This document shows, piece by piece, positions 37,407 to 45,912 of a DNA stretch of 52,500 bases. The DNA is from Aeromonas veronii. Lineage in GTDB: Bacteria > Pseudomonadota > Gammaproteobacteria > Enterobacterales > Aeromonadaceae. Each line of letters opens with the position of its first letter. The stretch's first letter is position 1. The stretch spans positions 1 to 52,500 of the forward strand of contig CP101033.1 in NCBI GenBank assembly GCA_041319085.1, in the 5' to 3' direction. Position numbers and translations under genes: made by a program. Under the pieces are notes generated by a model. That model was given only the letters and a program-made list of their open reading frames with translations, made no database searches and had not been told where the DNA came from.

Positions 37407-37560
37407 TATAAATCAAACAATAGTTTGAAGCCGGTCACACCCCTCGGCTTGCCGAACGGGGGGGAGAGGCATAGGATGGGCCCGTGCTTCGCAATGAACA
37501 CAAAACAACAAAAAGCATCTGAATACCGCTTTGGGGAGCTACGTGCTCCCTTTTGTTTTT
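37407..37560 (+). ncRNA. Candidate small RNA (promoter -10, structured body, terminator, no ORF)
   Basis: In the 502-bp gap between uspA and fabV a TATAAA (37407-37412) preceded by C is followed by a strong hairpin (CCCC-TCGGC-TT-GCCGA-AC-GGGG, 37440-37461) and an intrinsic terminator (GGGAGC-TACGT-GCTCCC then TTTTGTTTTT, 37534-37560). No protein with a convincing start fits between them. The predicted RNA is about 140 nt. It could also be a leader of fabV ended by attenuation. The -35 region is poor. It matches no RNA family I recognise. Confidence 0.4.
37533..37560 (+). terminator. Orphan intrinsic terminator upstream of fabV
   Basis: GGGAGC / GCTCCC with loop TACGT, then TTTTGTTTTT. No plus-strand gene precedes it (uspA is on the minus strand), so it ends an RNA not accounted for by any protein gene. 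Confidence 0.8.
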
Positions 37561-37654
37561 CTGCCTTATTTTTCGTCGCTTTTCTTGCTGTATTTCTTGC
37601 CGATAGTGTTTCGGCATCAAGTTAATCTCCCGTGATTTGGTTATGCTGTAGCCA

Positions 37655-37832
37655 GTTTCTTTGGAGGCCTTTCCATAATTATTCACCTCCAGGTTCAAGT
37701 GTGGTGTGGGTTTGCCCGCAACGGTCGTCCTTCATATCGCGTCGATGTATTGGAGATTTATTCATGATCATTCATCCCCAGGTTCAAGGTTGCGTTGCCC
37801 GCAACTGTCACCCCATCGGCTGTCGCGCCGCC
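37655..37832 (+). repeat. Imperfect tandem duplication of the fabV start region (about 89 bp)
   Basis: Copy 1 (about 37655-37745) and copy 2 (about 37744-37832) share GGAG at 37663/37752, CAGGTTCAAG at 37690/37779 (offset 89), TTGCCCGCAAC at 37712/37795 and TCGCG at 37737/37823. Copy 1 keeps a GGAGG ribosome-binding site, but its start codon is ATA instead of ATG. Its codons still read II H.QVQ...ARN. Copy 2 is the real fabV start. Same type of structure as before dnaN. Confidence 0.8.
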
Positions 37833-38951
37833 GTGCAGCAGCAGATCGAACACATCAAGGCCGCAGGCCAGTTCAATGGGCCCAAGCGGGTGCTGGTGCT
37901 GGGGGCCTCCTCCGGGTTCGGACTGGCATCGCGCATTGCGCTCGCTTTTGGTGCCGGTGCCGACACCATCGGCATCTCCTTCGAGCGTGGCCCCTCCGAC
38001 AAAGGGCTCGGCAGCGCCGGCTGGTACAACAACATCTGGTTTCGCAAGGAGGCGGAGCAGGAGGGACGCATCGCCATCAACCTGATTGGTGATGCCTTCT
38101 CCGACGGCATGCGCCAGCAGGCCATCGACACCATCCGTCAGCAGCTGGGGCAGGTGGATCTGGTGATCTACTCGCTGGCGAGCGGTATCCGGGGGCTGCC
38201 CAACGGCACGCAAGTGCGTTCGGTGCTCAAGACCACCGGCCAGCCGTTCAGCGGCTGGGGGCTGGATCTGGAGCGCGATACCCTGGTGCAGCAGTCGCTG
38301 GCACCCGCCACGCCGGAGGAGATCCGCGACACCGTCACCGTGATGGGCGGCGAGGATTGGCAGCTTTGGATGCAGGCGTTGCAGCAGGCCGATTGTCTCG
38401 CGCCCGGCGCGCAGACCGTCGCCTACTCCTACATCGGCCCGGAATCCACCTATCCCCTCTATCGCGATGGCACCATCGGTTATGCCAAGGAGCATCTGCA
38501 CGCCACCGCCGAGACCATCAACCTGCAACTGGCCGAGATTGGCGGCCACGCCTGGGTGTCGGTCTGCAAGGCGCTGGTGACCAAGGCGAGCGCCTATATT
38601 CCGGTGCTGCCGGTCTATCTGGGCCTGCTGATGGGGGTGATGAAAGAGCGCGGCGTACACGAGGGCTGTATCGAGCAGATGCAGCGACTGTTTGCCGCCA
38701 AAATGTACGGGCCCAATGGGGTGGTGGCCGACGGCAACCGGCTGATCCGGATGGACGACCGCGAGCTAGACCCGGCCATTCAGGCCGCCGTTTCGGCACT
38801 CTGGCCCAAGGTGACGCCGGAGAATTTCCACGTGCTGGGGGACTTTGCCGGATTGCGGCAGGATTTCATGCAGCTCAACGGTTTCGAGCTGCCGGGCGTC
38901 GATTACGCTGCGCCGGTGGATGTCGCCTCCCTTGGCGAGCTGACCCCCTGA
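37764..38951 (+). CDS. fabV: Enoyl-[acyl-carrier-protein] reductase FabV
   Basis: NADH-dependent reductase for the last step of fatty-acid elongation; FabV enzymes are a triclosan-resistant alternative to FabI. 395 residues, the family length. The start MIIHPQVQGCVARNCHPIGC, nucleotide-binding GASSGFG (48-54), and the catalytic Tyr-x8-Lys (Y233, K242 in YRDGTIGYAKEH) are all present. The ATG at 37764 has GGAG at 8 nt. Upstream lie a decayed duplicate of this start region and an orphan terminator. Confidence 0.96.
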   Translation: MIIHPQVQGCVARNCHPIGCRAAVQQQIEHIKAAGQFNGPKRVLVLGASSGFGLASRIALAFGAGADTIGISFERGPSDKGLGSAGWYNNIWFRKEAEQEGRIAINLIGDAFSDGMRQQAIDTIRQQLGQVDLVIYSLASGIRGLPNGTQVRSVLKTTGQPFSGWGLDLERDTLVQQSLAPATPEEIRDTVTVMGGEDWQLWMQALQQADCLAPGAQTVAYSYIGPESTYPLYRDGTIGYAKEHLHATAETINLQLAEIGGHAWVSVCKALVTKASAYIPVLPVYLGLLMGVMKERGVHEGCIEQMQRLFAAKMYGPNGVVADGNRLIRMDDRELDPAIQAAVSALWPKVTPENFHVLGDFAGLRQDFMQLNGFELPGVDYAAPVDVASLGELTP

Positions 38952-39043
38952 GCTGAAAGAAACGGGATCTCCCTCTCGTTGGCGGGTTGATTCATGGCCG
39001 GAGTGTGGCGACAATCGATACCAAATCACTGAGGAGAAACAAG

Positions 39044-39568
39044 ATGCTGGCCCAAGCCATGATCGAGAAGTTGAACGAGCAGATTAACCTGGAGTTCTAC
39101 TCCTCCAATCTCTATCTGCAGATGAGCGCCTGGTGCGAAGACAAGGGCTTTGAAGGGGCGGCGACCTTCCTGCGCCAGCACGCGGTCGAGGAGCGCCAGC
39201 ACATGGAGCGTCTGTTCACTTACGTGAGCGAGACCGGCGCCATGCCGCGTCTGGGTGCCATCGATGCCCCTCCCCACGAGTTCAAGTCGCTGGGCGACGT
39301 ATTCCGCACCACCCTGGAGCACGAGTACCACATCACCAAGTGCATCAATGGTCTGGCCCACGTGGCCTTCACCACCCAGGACTACTCCACTTTCAACTTC
39401 CTGCAGTGGTATGTGGCCGAGCAGCATGAAGAGGAGAAGCTGTTCAAGAGCATCGTCGACCGTCTGGGTCTGGTGGGTGAAGATGGCAAAGGCCTCTACT
39501 TCATCGACAAGGAGCTGGCCGAACTGGCCAAGGGTGCCCCTGCCAGCATCATGGACAGCAACGCCTGA
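39044..39568 (+). CDS. ftnA: Ferritin (FtnA type)
   Basis: 24-mer iron-storage protein with a ferroxidase centre. 174 residues; ferroxidase ligands are visible in [18 protein letters not shown] (Glu), [16 protein letters not shown] (ExxxHxxE type, Glu-Glu-x-x-His) and the later [13 protein letters not shown]. No haem-binding Met like that of bacterioferritin is evident. The ATG at 39044 has GAGGAG at 7 nt. It is followed by a strong terminator, so it is monocistronic. Confidence 0.94.
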   Translation: MLAQAMIEKLNEQINLEFYSSNLYLQMSAWCEDKGFEGAATFLRQHAVEERQHMERLFTYVSETGAMPRLGAIDAPPHEFKSLGDVFRTTLEHEYHITKCINGLAHVAFTTQDYSTFNFLQWYVAEQHEEEKLFKSIVDRLGLVGEDGKGLYFIDKELAELAKGAPASIMDSNA

Positions 39569-39603
39569 TAGTCGTGGACACTTAGTGTTCAGCCAGTACA
39601 ATA

Positions 39604-39632
39604 ACGGCCCCTTACAATAGGGGCCGTTTTTT
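39604..39632 (+). terminator. Intrinsic terminator after ferritin
   Basis: AACGGCCCC / GGGGCCGTT with an 8-nt loop and a TTTTTTT tail. A similar but weaker stem (about 39673-39715) follows before yhiN and looks like a diverged copy. Confidence 0.92.
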
Positions 39633-39726
39633 TAATACCGGTTGGAAAGAACACAGCTGATTTTCAGTCGGGACAATAGCGGTTCTCTGTTGCAACAGGT
39701 GCCGTTTCTATTTTGATAAGTGAGTG

Positions 39727-40914
39727 ATGATGAAGCAGGTCGATGTGGTGGTGATCGGGGCCGGTGCGGCCGGATTGATGTGTGCGGCGCAGGCGGGCTA
39801 CCGTGGCCGCTCCGTGCTGGTGCTCGACAATGCCAAGAAACCGGGCCGCAAGATCCTCATCAGTGGCGGTGGCCGCTGCAACTTCACCAACCATCAGGCG
39901 GGTGCTCACGCCTACCTGTCGGAGAATCCCCACTTCAGCAAGTCGGCGCTGGCCCGCTACACCCAGCAGGACTTTATCGATCTGGTGGACCGCCACGAGG
40001 TCAACTATCACGAGCGCACTCTTGGGCAGCTGTTCTGTCTCGAGAGTGCCAAGGATATCGTCGATGTGCTGCTCACCGAATGTGACTGGGCCGGTGTCAC
40101 CCTGCAGTGCCAGACCGAGATCCTCACCGTCAGCAAACAGGACGAGGGCTTCGTGCTGACCACCAGCAAGGGTGAGATCGGCTGTCACTCGCTGGTGGTG
40201 GCGACCGGTGGTCTCTCGATGCCCAAGCTGGGCGCGACCCCTTATGGTTTCAAGCTGGCGGAGCAGTTCGGTCTCAAGGTGCTGCCGACCCGCGCCGGGC
40301 TGGTGCCCTTTACCCTCCATCAGGCGGAGAAAGAGGCGTTCGCCGATCTGGCGGGCATCAGCCTGCCGGTGGCGGTGACCGCCGAGGATGGCACCCGCTT
40401 CAAGGAGGCGATGCTGTTCACCCATCGCGGCCTCTCCGGTCCCGTCATCCTGCAGATCTCCTCCTACTGGCATGCCGGTGAGAAGATCCACATCAACCTG
40501 CTGCCGGAGCTGGATATTGCGGCGGCCCTGCGCGAGTGGGCGCAGGCGCACCCGGCGCAGGAGCTGAAAACCGTGCTGGGGCGCGAGCTGCCCAAACGCT
40601 TCGTCGACAAGCTGCTGGAACTGGGTCAGCTGGTCAGCAAGCCGATGCGCCAGTACAACGAGCGGGAGCTGGAAGCGGTGGCCAACTTGCTGGGTGACTG
40701 GCAGATCCTGCCCAACGGCACCGAGGGGTATCGCACCGCCGAAGTCACCCTGGGCGGCGTCGATACCAACGAGATTTCCTCCAAGACCATGGAGGCGCGC
40801 AAGGTGCCGGGCCTCTACTTCATCGGTGAAGTGGTGGATGTGACCGGTTGGCTCGGTGGCTACAACTTCCAGTGGGCCTGGTCCTCCGGCTGGGTGGCCG
40901 GTCAATATTGTTGA
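39727..40914 (+). CDS. yhiN: FAD-dependent oxidoreductase, YhiN/HI0933 family
   Basis: A 395-residue flavoprotein of unknown physiological reaction. FAD fingerprint VVIGAGAAGLMCAAQAG; family block KKPGRKILISGGGRCNFTN; ATGGLSMPKLGATPYGF; GLVPFTLH; THRGLSGPVILQISSYW; C-terminal TAEVTLGGVDTNEISS and GLYFIGEVVDVTGWLGGYN. Very close to E. coli YhiN. The start could be GTG 39724, ATG 39727 or ATG 39730; no strong ribosome-binding site decides. Confidence 0.92.
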   Translation: MMKQVDVVVIGAGAAGLMCAAQAGYRGRSVLVLDNAKKPGRKILISGGGRCNFTNHQAGAHAYLSENPHFSKSALARYTQQDFIDLVDRHEVNYHERTLGQLFCLESAKDIVDVLLTECDWAGVTLQCQTEILTVSKQDEGFVLTTSKGEIGCHSLVVATGGLSMPKLGATPYGFKLAEQFGLKVLPTRAGLVPFTLHQAEKEAFADLAGISLPVAVTAEDGTRFKEAMLFTHRGLSGPVILQISSYWHAGEKIHINLLPELDIAAALREWAQAHPAQELKTVLGRELPKRFVDKLLELGQLVSKPMRQYNERELEAVANLLGDWQILPNGTEGYRTAEVTLGGVDTNEISSKTMEARKVPGLYFIGEVVDVTGWLGGYNFQWAWSSGWVAGQYC

Positions 40915-40995
40915 TGTCGTTGGGGCTGGTTTATCCGGCCCCGGTTTATTGGTCCGGGTTATGGTGATCGGTCGGGTTGCCGCAAGGGGGCACAG

Positions 40996-42669
40996 ATGCT
41001 TGAGAATCAGATGATGTTGTTGGCGGTGTTCGAACGGGCGGCGCTGATGCTGATGACCCTCTTTTTCCTGACCCGTACCCGGCCGTTCCAGCGGCTGTTC
41101 CAGAAGCGGGATCACACCCCGGCTGAGCGGGTGCTGGTGGCGGCCATCTTCTGTCTGTTTGCGGTGTTCAGCACCTACACTGGCATCCCGGTTGAGGGGG
41201 CGCTGATCAACGTGCGGATCATCGCCATCATCGCCGGTGGCATTCTGTTTGGCCCCTGGGTCGGCATTCCGGCCGGGGTCATCTCCGGGCTGCACCGCTA
41301 TCTGATCGACATGGATGGCCACACCTCCATCCCTTGTCTCATTGCCAGTATCATCGCCGGTCTGCTCGCTACCTGGCTGCACCTGCGCTGCCGCAAGTCG
41401 CGGCTCTGGCTCTACGGCATTCTGGCGGGAATGCTGTGCGAGGGAGTGACCATGGTGCTGATCCTGCTGCTGACCGAGCCCCATGAGGTGGGGGTGGAGA
41501 TCGTCAACCACATTGCCTACCCGATGATCGCCGGGGCGCTCTGCATCGGCCTCATCATCAAGCTGGTGCAGGATCTGGATGACGAGAAGGAGCTGATTGC
41601 CGCCAAGCAGGCCAAACTGGCACTGGATATCGCCAACAAGACGCTGCCTTTCTTCCAGAACATCGATCGCCACTCCCTCAGTCAGGTGTGCGATGTGATC
41701 CGGCGCGACATCAGCGCCGATGCGGTAGCCATCACCGATACCCATGACGTGCTGGCCTATGTCGGGGTGGGCAAGGATTATTACGAGCTGGACGAGCACC
41801 ACGCCATCAGCGGCATGACCCAGCAGGCGGTGCTGCTCGACCAGATCATCATCAACAACGATCTGCGCCAGTATCACCTCTCCGATTTCCACTCGGTCAT
41901 CATTATTCCGCTGCGGGAAAACGGCGCGGTGAGCGGCACCCTCAAGATCTACTACCGCCGCACTCACAGCATCACCAGCTCGCTGCGGGAGATGGCGGTG
42001 GGCCTTTCCCAGCTCATTTCCACCCAGATGGAGGTGTCGCGCATCGGCCAGCTCAAGGAGATGACCCGCAAGGCGGAGTTCAGCGCGCTGCAGAGCAAGA
42101 TCAACCCGCACTTCCTGTTCAATGCCCTTAATGCCATTTCATCCTTGATCCGCATCCGGCCCCAGCAGGCGCGCCAGCTGATCGCCAATCTGGCGGACTA
42201 CCTGCGCTACAACCTCAACAAGGGGGACACGCTTATCGACATTCAGGAGGAGCTGCAGCAGGTGCGCGACTACGTGGCCATCGAGCAGGCCCGCTTCGGC
42301 GACAAGCTGGAGGTGGTGTTCGAGGTGGACGACGTTCACATTCAGGTGCCGAGCCTGCTGTTGCAGCCGCTGGTGGAAAACGCCATCCTGCACGGCATCC
42401 AGCCCCGCAGTGCGCCGGGGCGGGTCACTATCGAGGTGAAACAGCTGGCGGGTGGTATTCGGGTCGCGGTGCGCGACACCGGTTACGGCATCAGTCAGGC
42501 GGTGATCGACGGGGTGGCCGCCGGTCGGGTGGAGAGCCGCAGTATCGGCCTGATGAACGTGCATCAGCGGGTCAAGCTGCTCTATGGCGACGGCCTGCAC
42601 CTCAAGCGGCTGGAGCCGGGTACCGAAGTGAGTTTCTATCTGCCGGATCAGGGGGCAATGCCATGCTGA
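40996..42669 (+). CDS. pyrS: Pyruvate-sensing histidine kinase PyrS (YpdA), LytS type
   Basis: A 557-residue sensor kinase. It has an N-terminal 5TM-LYT membrane domain (about 5-195, with the NVRIIAIIAGGILFGPWVG signature), a GAF domain (about 215-345) and a LytS-type kinase with phospho-His372 in LQSKINPHFLFNALNAIS and an HATPase (VENAILHGI, DTGYGIS, SIGLMNVHQRVKLLYG). Strong full-length match to E. coli YpdA (PyrS), which senses extracellular pyruvate. It overlaps pyrR by 7 bp. Target yhjX lies just downstream. Confidence 0.93.
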   Translation: MLENQMMLLAVFERAALMLMTLFFLTRTRPFQRLFQKRDHTPAERVLVAAIFCLFAVFSTYTGIPVEGALINVRIIAIIAGGILFGPWVGIPAGVISGLHRYLIDMDGHTSIPCLIASIIAGLLATWLHLRCRKSRLWLYGILAGMLCEGVTMVLILLLTEPHEVGVEIVNHIAYPMIAGALCIGLIIKLVQDLDDEKELIAAKQAKLALDIANKTLPFFQNIDRHSLSQVCDVIRRDISADAVAITDTHDVLAYVGVGKDYYELDEHHAISGMTQQAVLLDQIIINNDLRQYHLSDFHSVIIIPLRENGAVSGTLKIYYRRTHSITSSLREMAVGLSQLISTQMEVSRIGQLKEMTRKAEFSALQSKINPHFLFNALNAISSLIRIRPQQARQLIANLADYLRYNLNKGDTLIDIQEELQQVRDYVAIEQARFGDKLEVVFEVDDVHIQVPSLLLQPLVENAILHGIQPRSAPGRVTIEVKQLAGGIRVAVRDTGYGISQAVIDGVAAGRVESRSIGLMNVHQRVKLLYGDGLHLKRLEPGTEVSFYLPDQGAMPC

Positions 42670-43406
42670 AAGCCATCATAGTGGAAGATGAATATCTGGC
42701 TCGCGAGGAGCTGATCTATCTGGTGAACCAGCACAGCACCATCGAGATAGTGGCGAGTTTCTCGGATGGGCTGGCCGCGTTCAAATACCTGCAGGATCAC
42801 GAGGTGGACGTGGTGTTCCTCGATATCCAGATCCCCTCCATCGATGGTCTGCTACTGGCCAAGAATCTGCACAAGTCGAGCCATCCGCCCCATATTGTCT
42901 TCGTCACCGCCTACAAGGAGTTTGCGGTGGAGGCGTTCGAGCTGGAGGCGTTCGACTACATCCTCAAGCCCTACAACGAGCCGCGCATCATCAATCTGCT
43001 GCAAAAGCTCGAGCATGCGGGCAAGCCACAGCCAGCCACCACGGGGGAGGCGAGTAGCGAGGGGAGCAGCCCCCACAATCGCACCGTCAATCTGGTGAAG
43101 GGGGAGCGCATCATCGTCACCCCCTGCGAGCAGATCTACTACGCGGAAGCCGACGAGAAGCTCACCTATGTCTACACCCGCGATGATCGCTATGTGATGA
43201 CCATGACCATCAGCGAGTTTGTCGGTCGCTTGCCTGCCGAGGGGTTCTTTCGCTGCCACCGCTCCTACTGCGTCAACATCAACAAGATCCGCGAAATAGT
43301 CCCCTGGTTCAACAGCACCTATCTCATCAGGCTCCATGACCTGCCGTTCGAGGTGCCGGTCAGTCGCAGCAACATCAAGGCGTTCCGTCAGCTGATGCGG
43401 CTCTGA
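42663..43406 (+). CDS. pyrR: Response regulator PyrR (YpdB), LytTR type
   Basis: A 247-residue regulator: receiver domain (about 1-120) with acidic pair VEDE and phospho-Asp54 in VVFLDIQIPS, then a LytTR DNA-binding domain (about 142-245) with YYAEADEKLTYVYTRDDRYVM, FFRCHRSYCVNINKI and FEVPVSRSNIKAFRQLM. Matches E. coli YpdB (PyrR), which binds direct repeats before yhjX. Its start overlaps the end of pyrS. The candidate binding site begins 2 bp past its stop codon. Not to be confused with the pyrimidine attenuator also called PyrR. Confidence 0.93.
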   Translation: MLKAIIVEDEYLAREELIYLVNQHSTIEIVASFSDGLAAFKYLQDHEVDVVFLDIQIPSIDGLLLAKNLHKSSHPPHIVFVTAYKEFAVEAFELEAFDYILKPYNEPRIINLLQKLEHAGKPQPATTGEASSEGSSPHNRTVNLVKGERIIVTPCEQIYYAEADEKLTYVYTRDDRYVMTMTISEFVGRLPAEGFFRCHRSYCVNINKIREIVPWFNSTYLIRLHDLPFEVPVSRSNIKAFRQLMRL

Positions 43407-43407
43407 T

Positions 43408-43438
43408 TGTCATTCATTCCCGCCGATCTGCATTTCAT
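43408..43438 (+). promoter_or_regulatory. Candidate PyrR (YpdB) binding site before yhjX
   Basis: TGTCATTCAT (43408-43417) and TGCATTTCAT (43429-43438) form a direct repeat with an 11-bp spacer. The E. coli site as I recall it is two GGCATTTCAT copies with an 11-bp spacer; the second copy here matches 9 of 10 bases and the first 6 of 10. Further down, GCCTATAG (43469) and CTATAGGC (43490) form an inverted repeat around a TATAGT -10-like box. Confidence 0.65.
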
Positions 43439-43515
43439 GCCTTAATCGATCGGCGCGCGCTGCGTCTTGCCTATAGTGGCCTCAATTTCCTATAGGCCAT
43501 CGACCGAGACGCATC

Positions 43516-44712
43516 ATGACTAAAGAGATGAATCGCACCCGGTACCTGACACTGATCGGTACCATCATCACCCAGTTCGCGCTGGGTTCTGTCTACACCT
43601 GGAGCCTGTTCAACGCTCAGCTCTCCGACAAGCTGGGCGAGCCGGTGAGTCAGGTGGCCTTCGCCTTTGGCCTGCTCAGCCTCTCGCTGGCGGTTGCCTC
43701 CTCCATGGCGGGCAAGCTGCAGGAGCGGTTCGGGGTGCGCAACGTGACCCTGGGTGCTGGCGTGTTGCTCGGTATCGGCTTCTTCCTCACCGCCCACGCC
43801 AGCAATCTGGCGATGCTCTACCTCTGTGCGGGCATTCTGGTCGGTTTTGCCGACGGTACCGGTTACCTGATGACCCTCTCCAACTGCGTGAAGTGGTTCC
43901 CGGAGCGCAAGGGGCTGATCTCCGCCTGCTCCATCGGGGCCTATGGCCTCGGTAGCCTCGGTTTCAAATACATCAACCTGCTGCTGCTCTCCCGCACCGG
44001 TCTGGCGACCACCTTCGAACTGTGGGGATTGATCGCCATGTCCATGGTGCTGGTGGGCGGCATGCTGATGAAGGATGCGCCCAAGCAGGCCGCCTCCGTG
44101 CAGCAGAGCGAGCGCCGTGACTTCACCCTGGCCGAGGCGATGCGCAAGCCGCAGTACTGGATGCTGGCGCTGATGTTCCTCACCGCCTGCATGAGCGGCC
44201 TCTACGTCATCGGTGTGGCCAAGGATATCGGCGAGAAGATGGTGGGTCTGCCTACCGTGGTGGCTGCCAACGCCGTCGCCATCATCGCCATGGCCAACCT
44301 GGGCGGCCGACTGGTGCTGGGTATCCTCTCCGACAAGATGTCCCGCATCCGGGTTATCACCATTGCCCAGCTGATTACCCTGGTGGGCATGGTGCTGCTG
44401 CTGTTCGTGCACCTCAACGCCAACCTGTTCTTTGTGGCGGTCGCCTGTGTGGCGTTCAGCTTCGGCGGCACCATCACCGTCTACCCCTCGTTGGTGAGCG
44501 ACTTCTTTGGTCTCAACAACCTGACCAAGAACTACGGCGTCATCTATCTGGGCTTTGGTCTGGGCAGCATCATCGGCTCCATCGTGGCCTCCCTGTTTGG
44601 CGGCTTTATCGCGACCTTCCATCTGATCCTGGTATTGCTGGTGGTGGCGCTGGTACTCTCCCTCACCATCCGTCTGCCGGCTTCCGTGGCGCTGACTGCT
44701 GAACGGGCCTGA
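43516..44712 (+). CDS. yhjX: Pyruvate transporter, MFS (YhjX)
   Basis: A 398-residue, 12-helix MFS transporter of the oxalate/formate antiporter-like group. MNRTRYLTLIGTIITQFALG, SVYTWSLFNAQLSDKL, SNCVKWFPERKGLISA, RKPQYWMLALMFLTACMSGL and FFGLNNLTKNYGVIYLGFG match E. coli YhjX, a reported pyruvate/H+ symporter. It stands 109 bp after pyrR with a PyrR-like site between them, so regulator and target are linked here, although they are far apart in E. coli. Confidence 0.93.
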   Translation: MTKEMNRTRYLTLIGTIITQFALGSVYTWSLFNAQLSDKLGEPVSQVAFAFGLLSLSLAVASSMAGKLQERFGVRNVTLGAGVLLGIGFFLTAHASNLAMLYLCAGILVGFADGTGYLMTLSNCVKWFPERKGLISACSIGAYGLGSLGFKYINLLLLSRTGLATTFELWGLIAMSMVLVGGMLMKDAPKQAASVQQSERRDFTLAEAMRKPQYWMLALMFLTACMSGLYVIGVAKDIGEKMVGLPTVVAANAVAIIAMANLGGRLVLGILSDKMSRIRVITIAQLITLVGMVLLLFVHLNANLFFVAVACVAFSFGGTITVYPSLVSDFFGLNNLTKNYGVIYLGFGLGSIIGSIVASLFGGFIATFHLILVLLVVALVLSLTIRLPASVALTAERA

Positions 44713-44740
44713 TAAGCTTCCCAGCCACAGCAAGCAATAA

Positions 44741-44771
44741 CAAAGACCCGGGCCACATGCCCGGGTCTTTG
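44741..44771. terminator. Bidirectional terminator between yhjX and purK
   Basis: CAAAGACCCGGGC / GCCCGGGTCTTTG is a perfect 13-bp stem with loop CACAT between converging genes. The T-rich 3' arm serves either direction. Confidence 0.88.
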
Positions 44772-44787
44772 CATTTCTGATGGTCGA

Positions 44788-45912
44788 TCAGCGTGGCGCT
44801 AACCCCAGCAACTGGCGGGCCTGACGGCAGGTCTCCTCCACCATTGGCCACTCGTTCCCGGTTACTGTGATATGGCCCATCTTGCGGCCGGGGCGGGGTT
44901 CACCCTTGCTGTAGAGGTGCAGATGCAAGCCGGGCAGCACCAGCAGGGCGGCCCAGTCGGGTGTGCCGTTCTGCCAGAGATCCCCCAGCAGGTTGATGAG
45001 CAGGGCGGGTCGTACGGCAATCTGCTCTGGCAGCGGCAGATCGCACAGGGCGCGCACCTGCAACTCGAACTGGCTGCATGCGGCATTGTCGAGGCTGGGG
45101 TGACCCGAGTTATGGGGGCGGGGCGCCAGCTCGTTGACCAGCAGTCGCCCTTCCACCAGAAAGAACTCCACCGTCAGCACCCCGACGTAATCGAGGGCGG
45201 CGATCAGCCGCTCGGCGATCGCTTTGGCTTCGCTCTCGAGCACCGGCACATTGGCCGGGGAGCGAGTCTGATCGAGAATGCCGCCGCTGTGCCAGTTCTG
45301 CACCAGCGGCAGGGCGCTTATAGCCCCGCTCGGGCTGCGGGCTAGGGTCAGGGCAAACTCCCCCTCCAGCGCCAGCCGTTTTTCCAGCACGCAGGACACG
45401 CCACTGGCTGCCAGTGCCGTCGCCAGCTCATCCAGATTGCTCACCTGCCACTGCCCCTTGCCGTCGTACCCCTCGCGGGCCGTCTTGAGAATGGCGGGCA
45501 AGAGTTCGCTGGCCTGTGCGGGGATAGGCTCTTCCGGCAGCAGCGCCAGAGAGGGGGCGATCGGGATGTCAGCTCCGCGCAGAAAGGCTTTCTCCTCGCG
45601 GCGATCCTGACAGACCCGCACCGCGCTGGCGGCCGGGCGTACCGGCTTTTGTTTTTCGAGCAGGGCGAGGGTGGCGGCGGGCACGTTCTCGAACTCGCAG
45701 CTGATGGCCTCGCAGCGGCTGGCCAGCTCGTGCAGGGCGGTCTGGTCGTCATAGGGGGCGACAATATGGTGATCGGCTGCGGCACCGGCGATGCTGGCCG
45801 GATCGGGATCCAGCACCACCACCTTGTAGCCGAGGCGGTGAGCGGCCATCACGAAGTAGCGGCCAAGCTGGCCGCCCCCCAGCATGCCGAGGGTGGCGGG
45901 TGGCAGGATCAT
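44788..45912 (-). CDS. purK: N5-carboxyaminoimidazole ribonucleotide synthase
   Basis: ATP-grasp enzyme that carboxylates AIR with bicarbonate to N5-CAIR in purine synthesis. 374 residues (E. coli 355). N-terminal [20 protein letters not shown], the grasp region [15 protein letters not shown], and metal site [24 protein letters not shown]. Its start overlaps the purE stop by 4 nt (ATGA). Bicarbonate is its substrate, and a bicarbonate transporter operon lies just upstream (46482-47715). Confidence 0.96.
   Translation of the reverse strand: MILPPATLGMLGGGQLGRYFVMAAHRLGYKVVVLDPDPASIAGAAADHHIVAPYDDQTALHELASRCEAISCEFENVPAATLALLEKQKPVRPAASAVRVCQDRREEKAFLRGADIPIAPSLALLPEEPIPAQASELLPAILKTAREGYDGKGQWQVSNLDELATALAASGVSCVLEKRLALEGEFALTLARSPSGAISALPLVQNWHSGGILDQTRSPANVPVLESEAKAIAERLIAALDYVGVLTVEFFLVEGRLLVNELAPRPHNSGHPSLDNAACSQFELQVRALCDLPLPEQIAVRPALLINLLGDLWQNGTPDWAALLVLPGLHLHLYSKGEPRPGRKMGHITVTGNEWPMVEETCRQARQLLGLAPR

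Noticed and set aside
37425..37625. Plus-strand frame MKPVTPLGLPNGGERHR...
   Set aside because: It reads through the strong hairpin and the intrinsic terminator, so translation of the whole frame is unlikely.
37435..37698. Minus-strand Lys/Arg-rich frame in the uspA-fabV gap (MPKHYRQEIQQEKRRK...)
   Set aside because: It has a passable ribosome-binding site, but its low-complexity composition follows from the T-rich terminator region and it runs through the terminator; kept out for lack of support.
38826..38837. TTTCCACGTGCT in fabV as a fifth parS site
   Set aside because: Only the left half matches; the right half GCTGGG lacks GAAAC.
39673..39715. Second terminator-like stem between ferritin and yhiN, resembling the first
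   Set aside because: Stem is interrupted and the inner CTGTTGCAACAG has no loop; could be a decayed copy of the terminator but I cannot support function.
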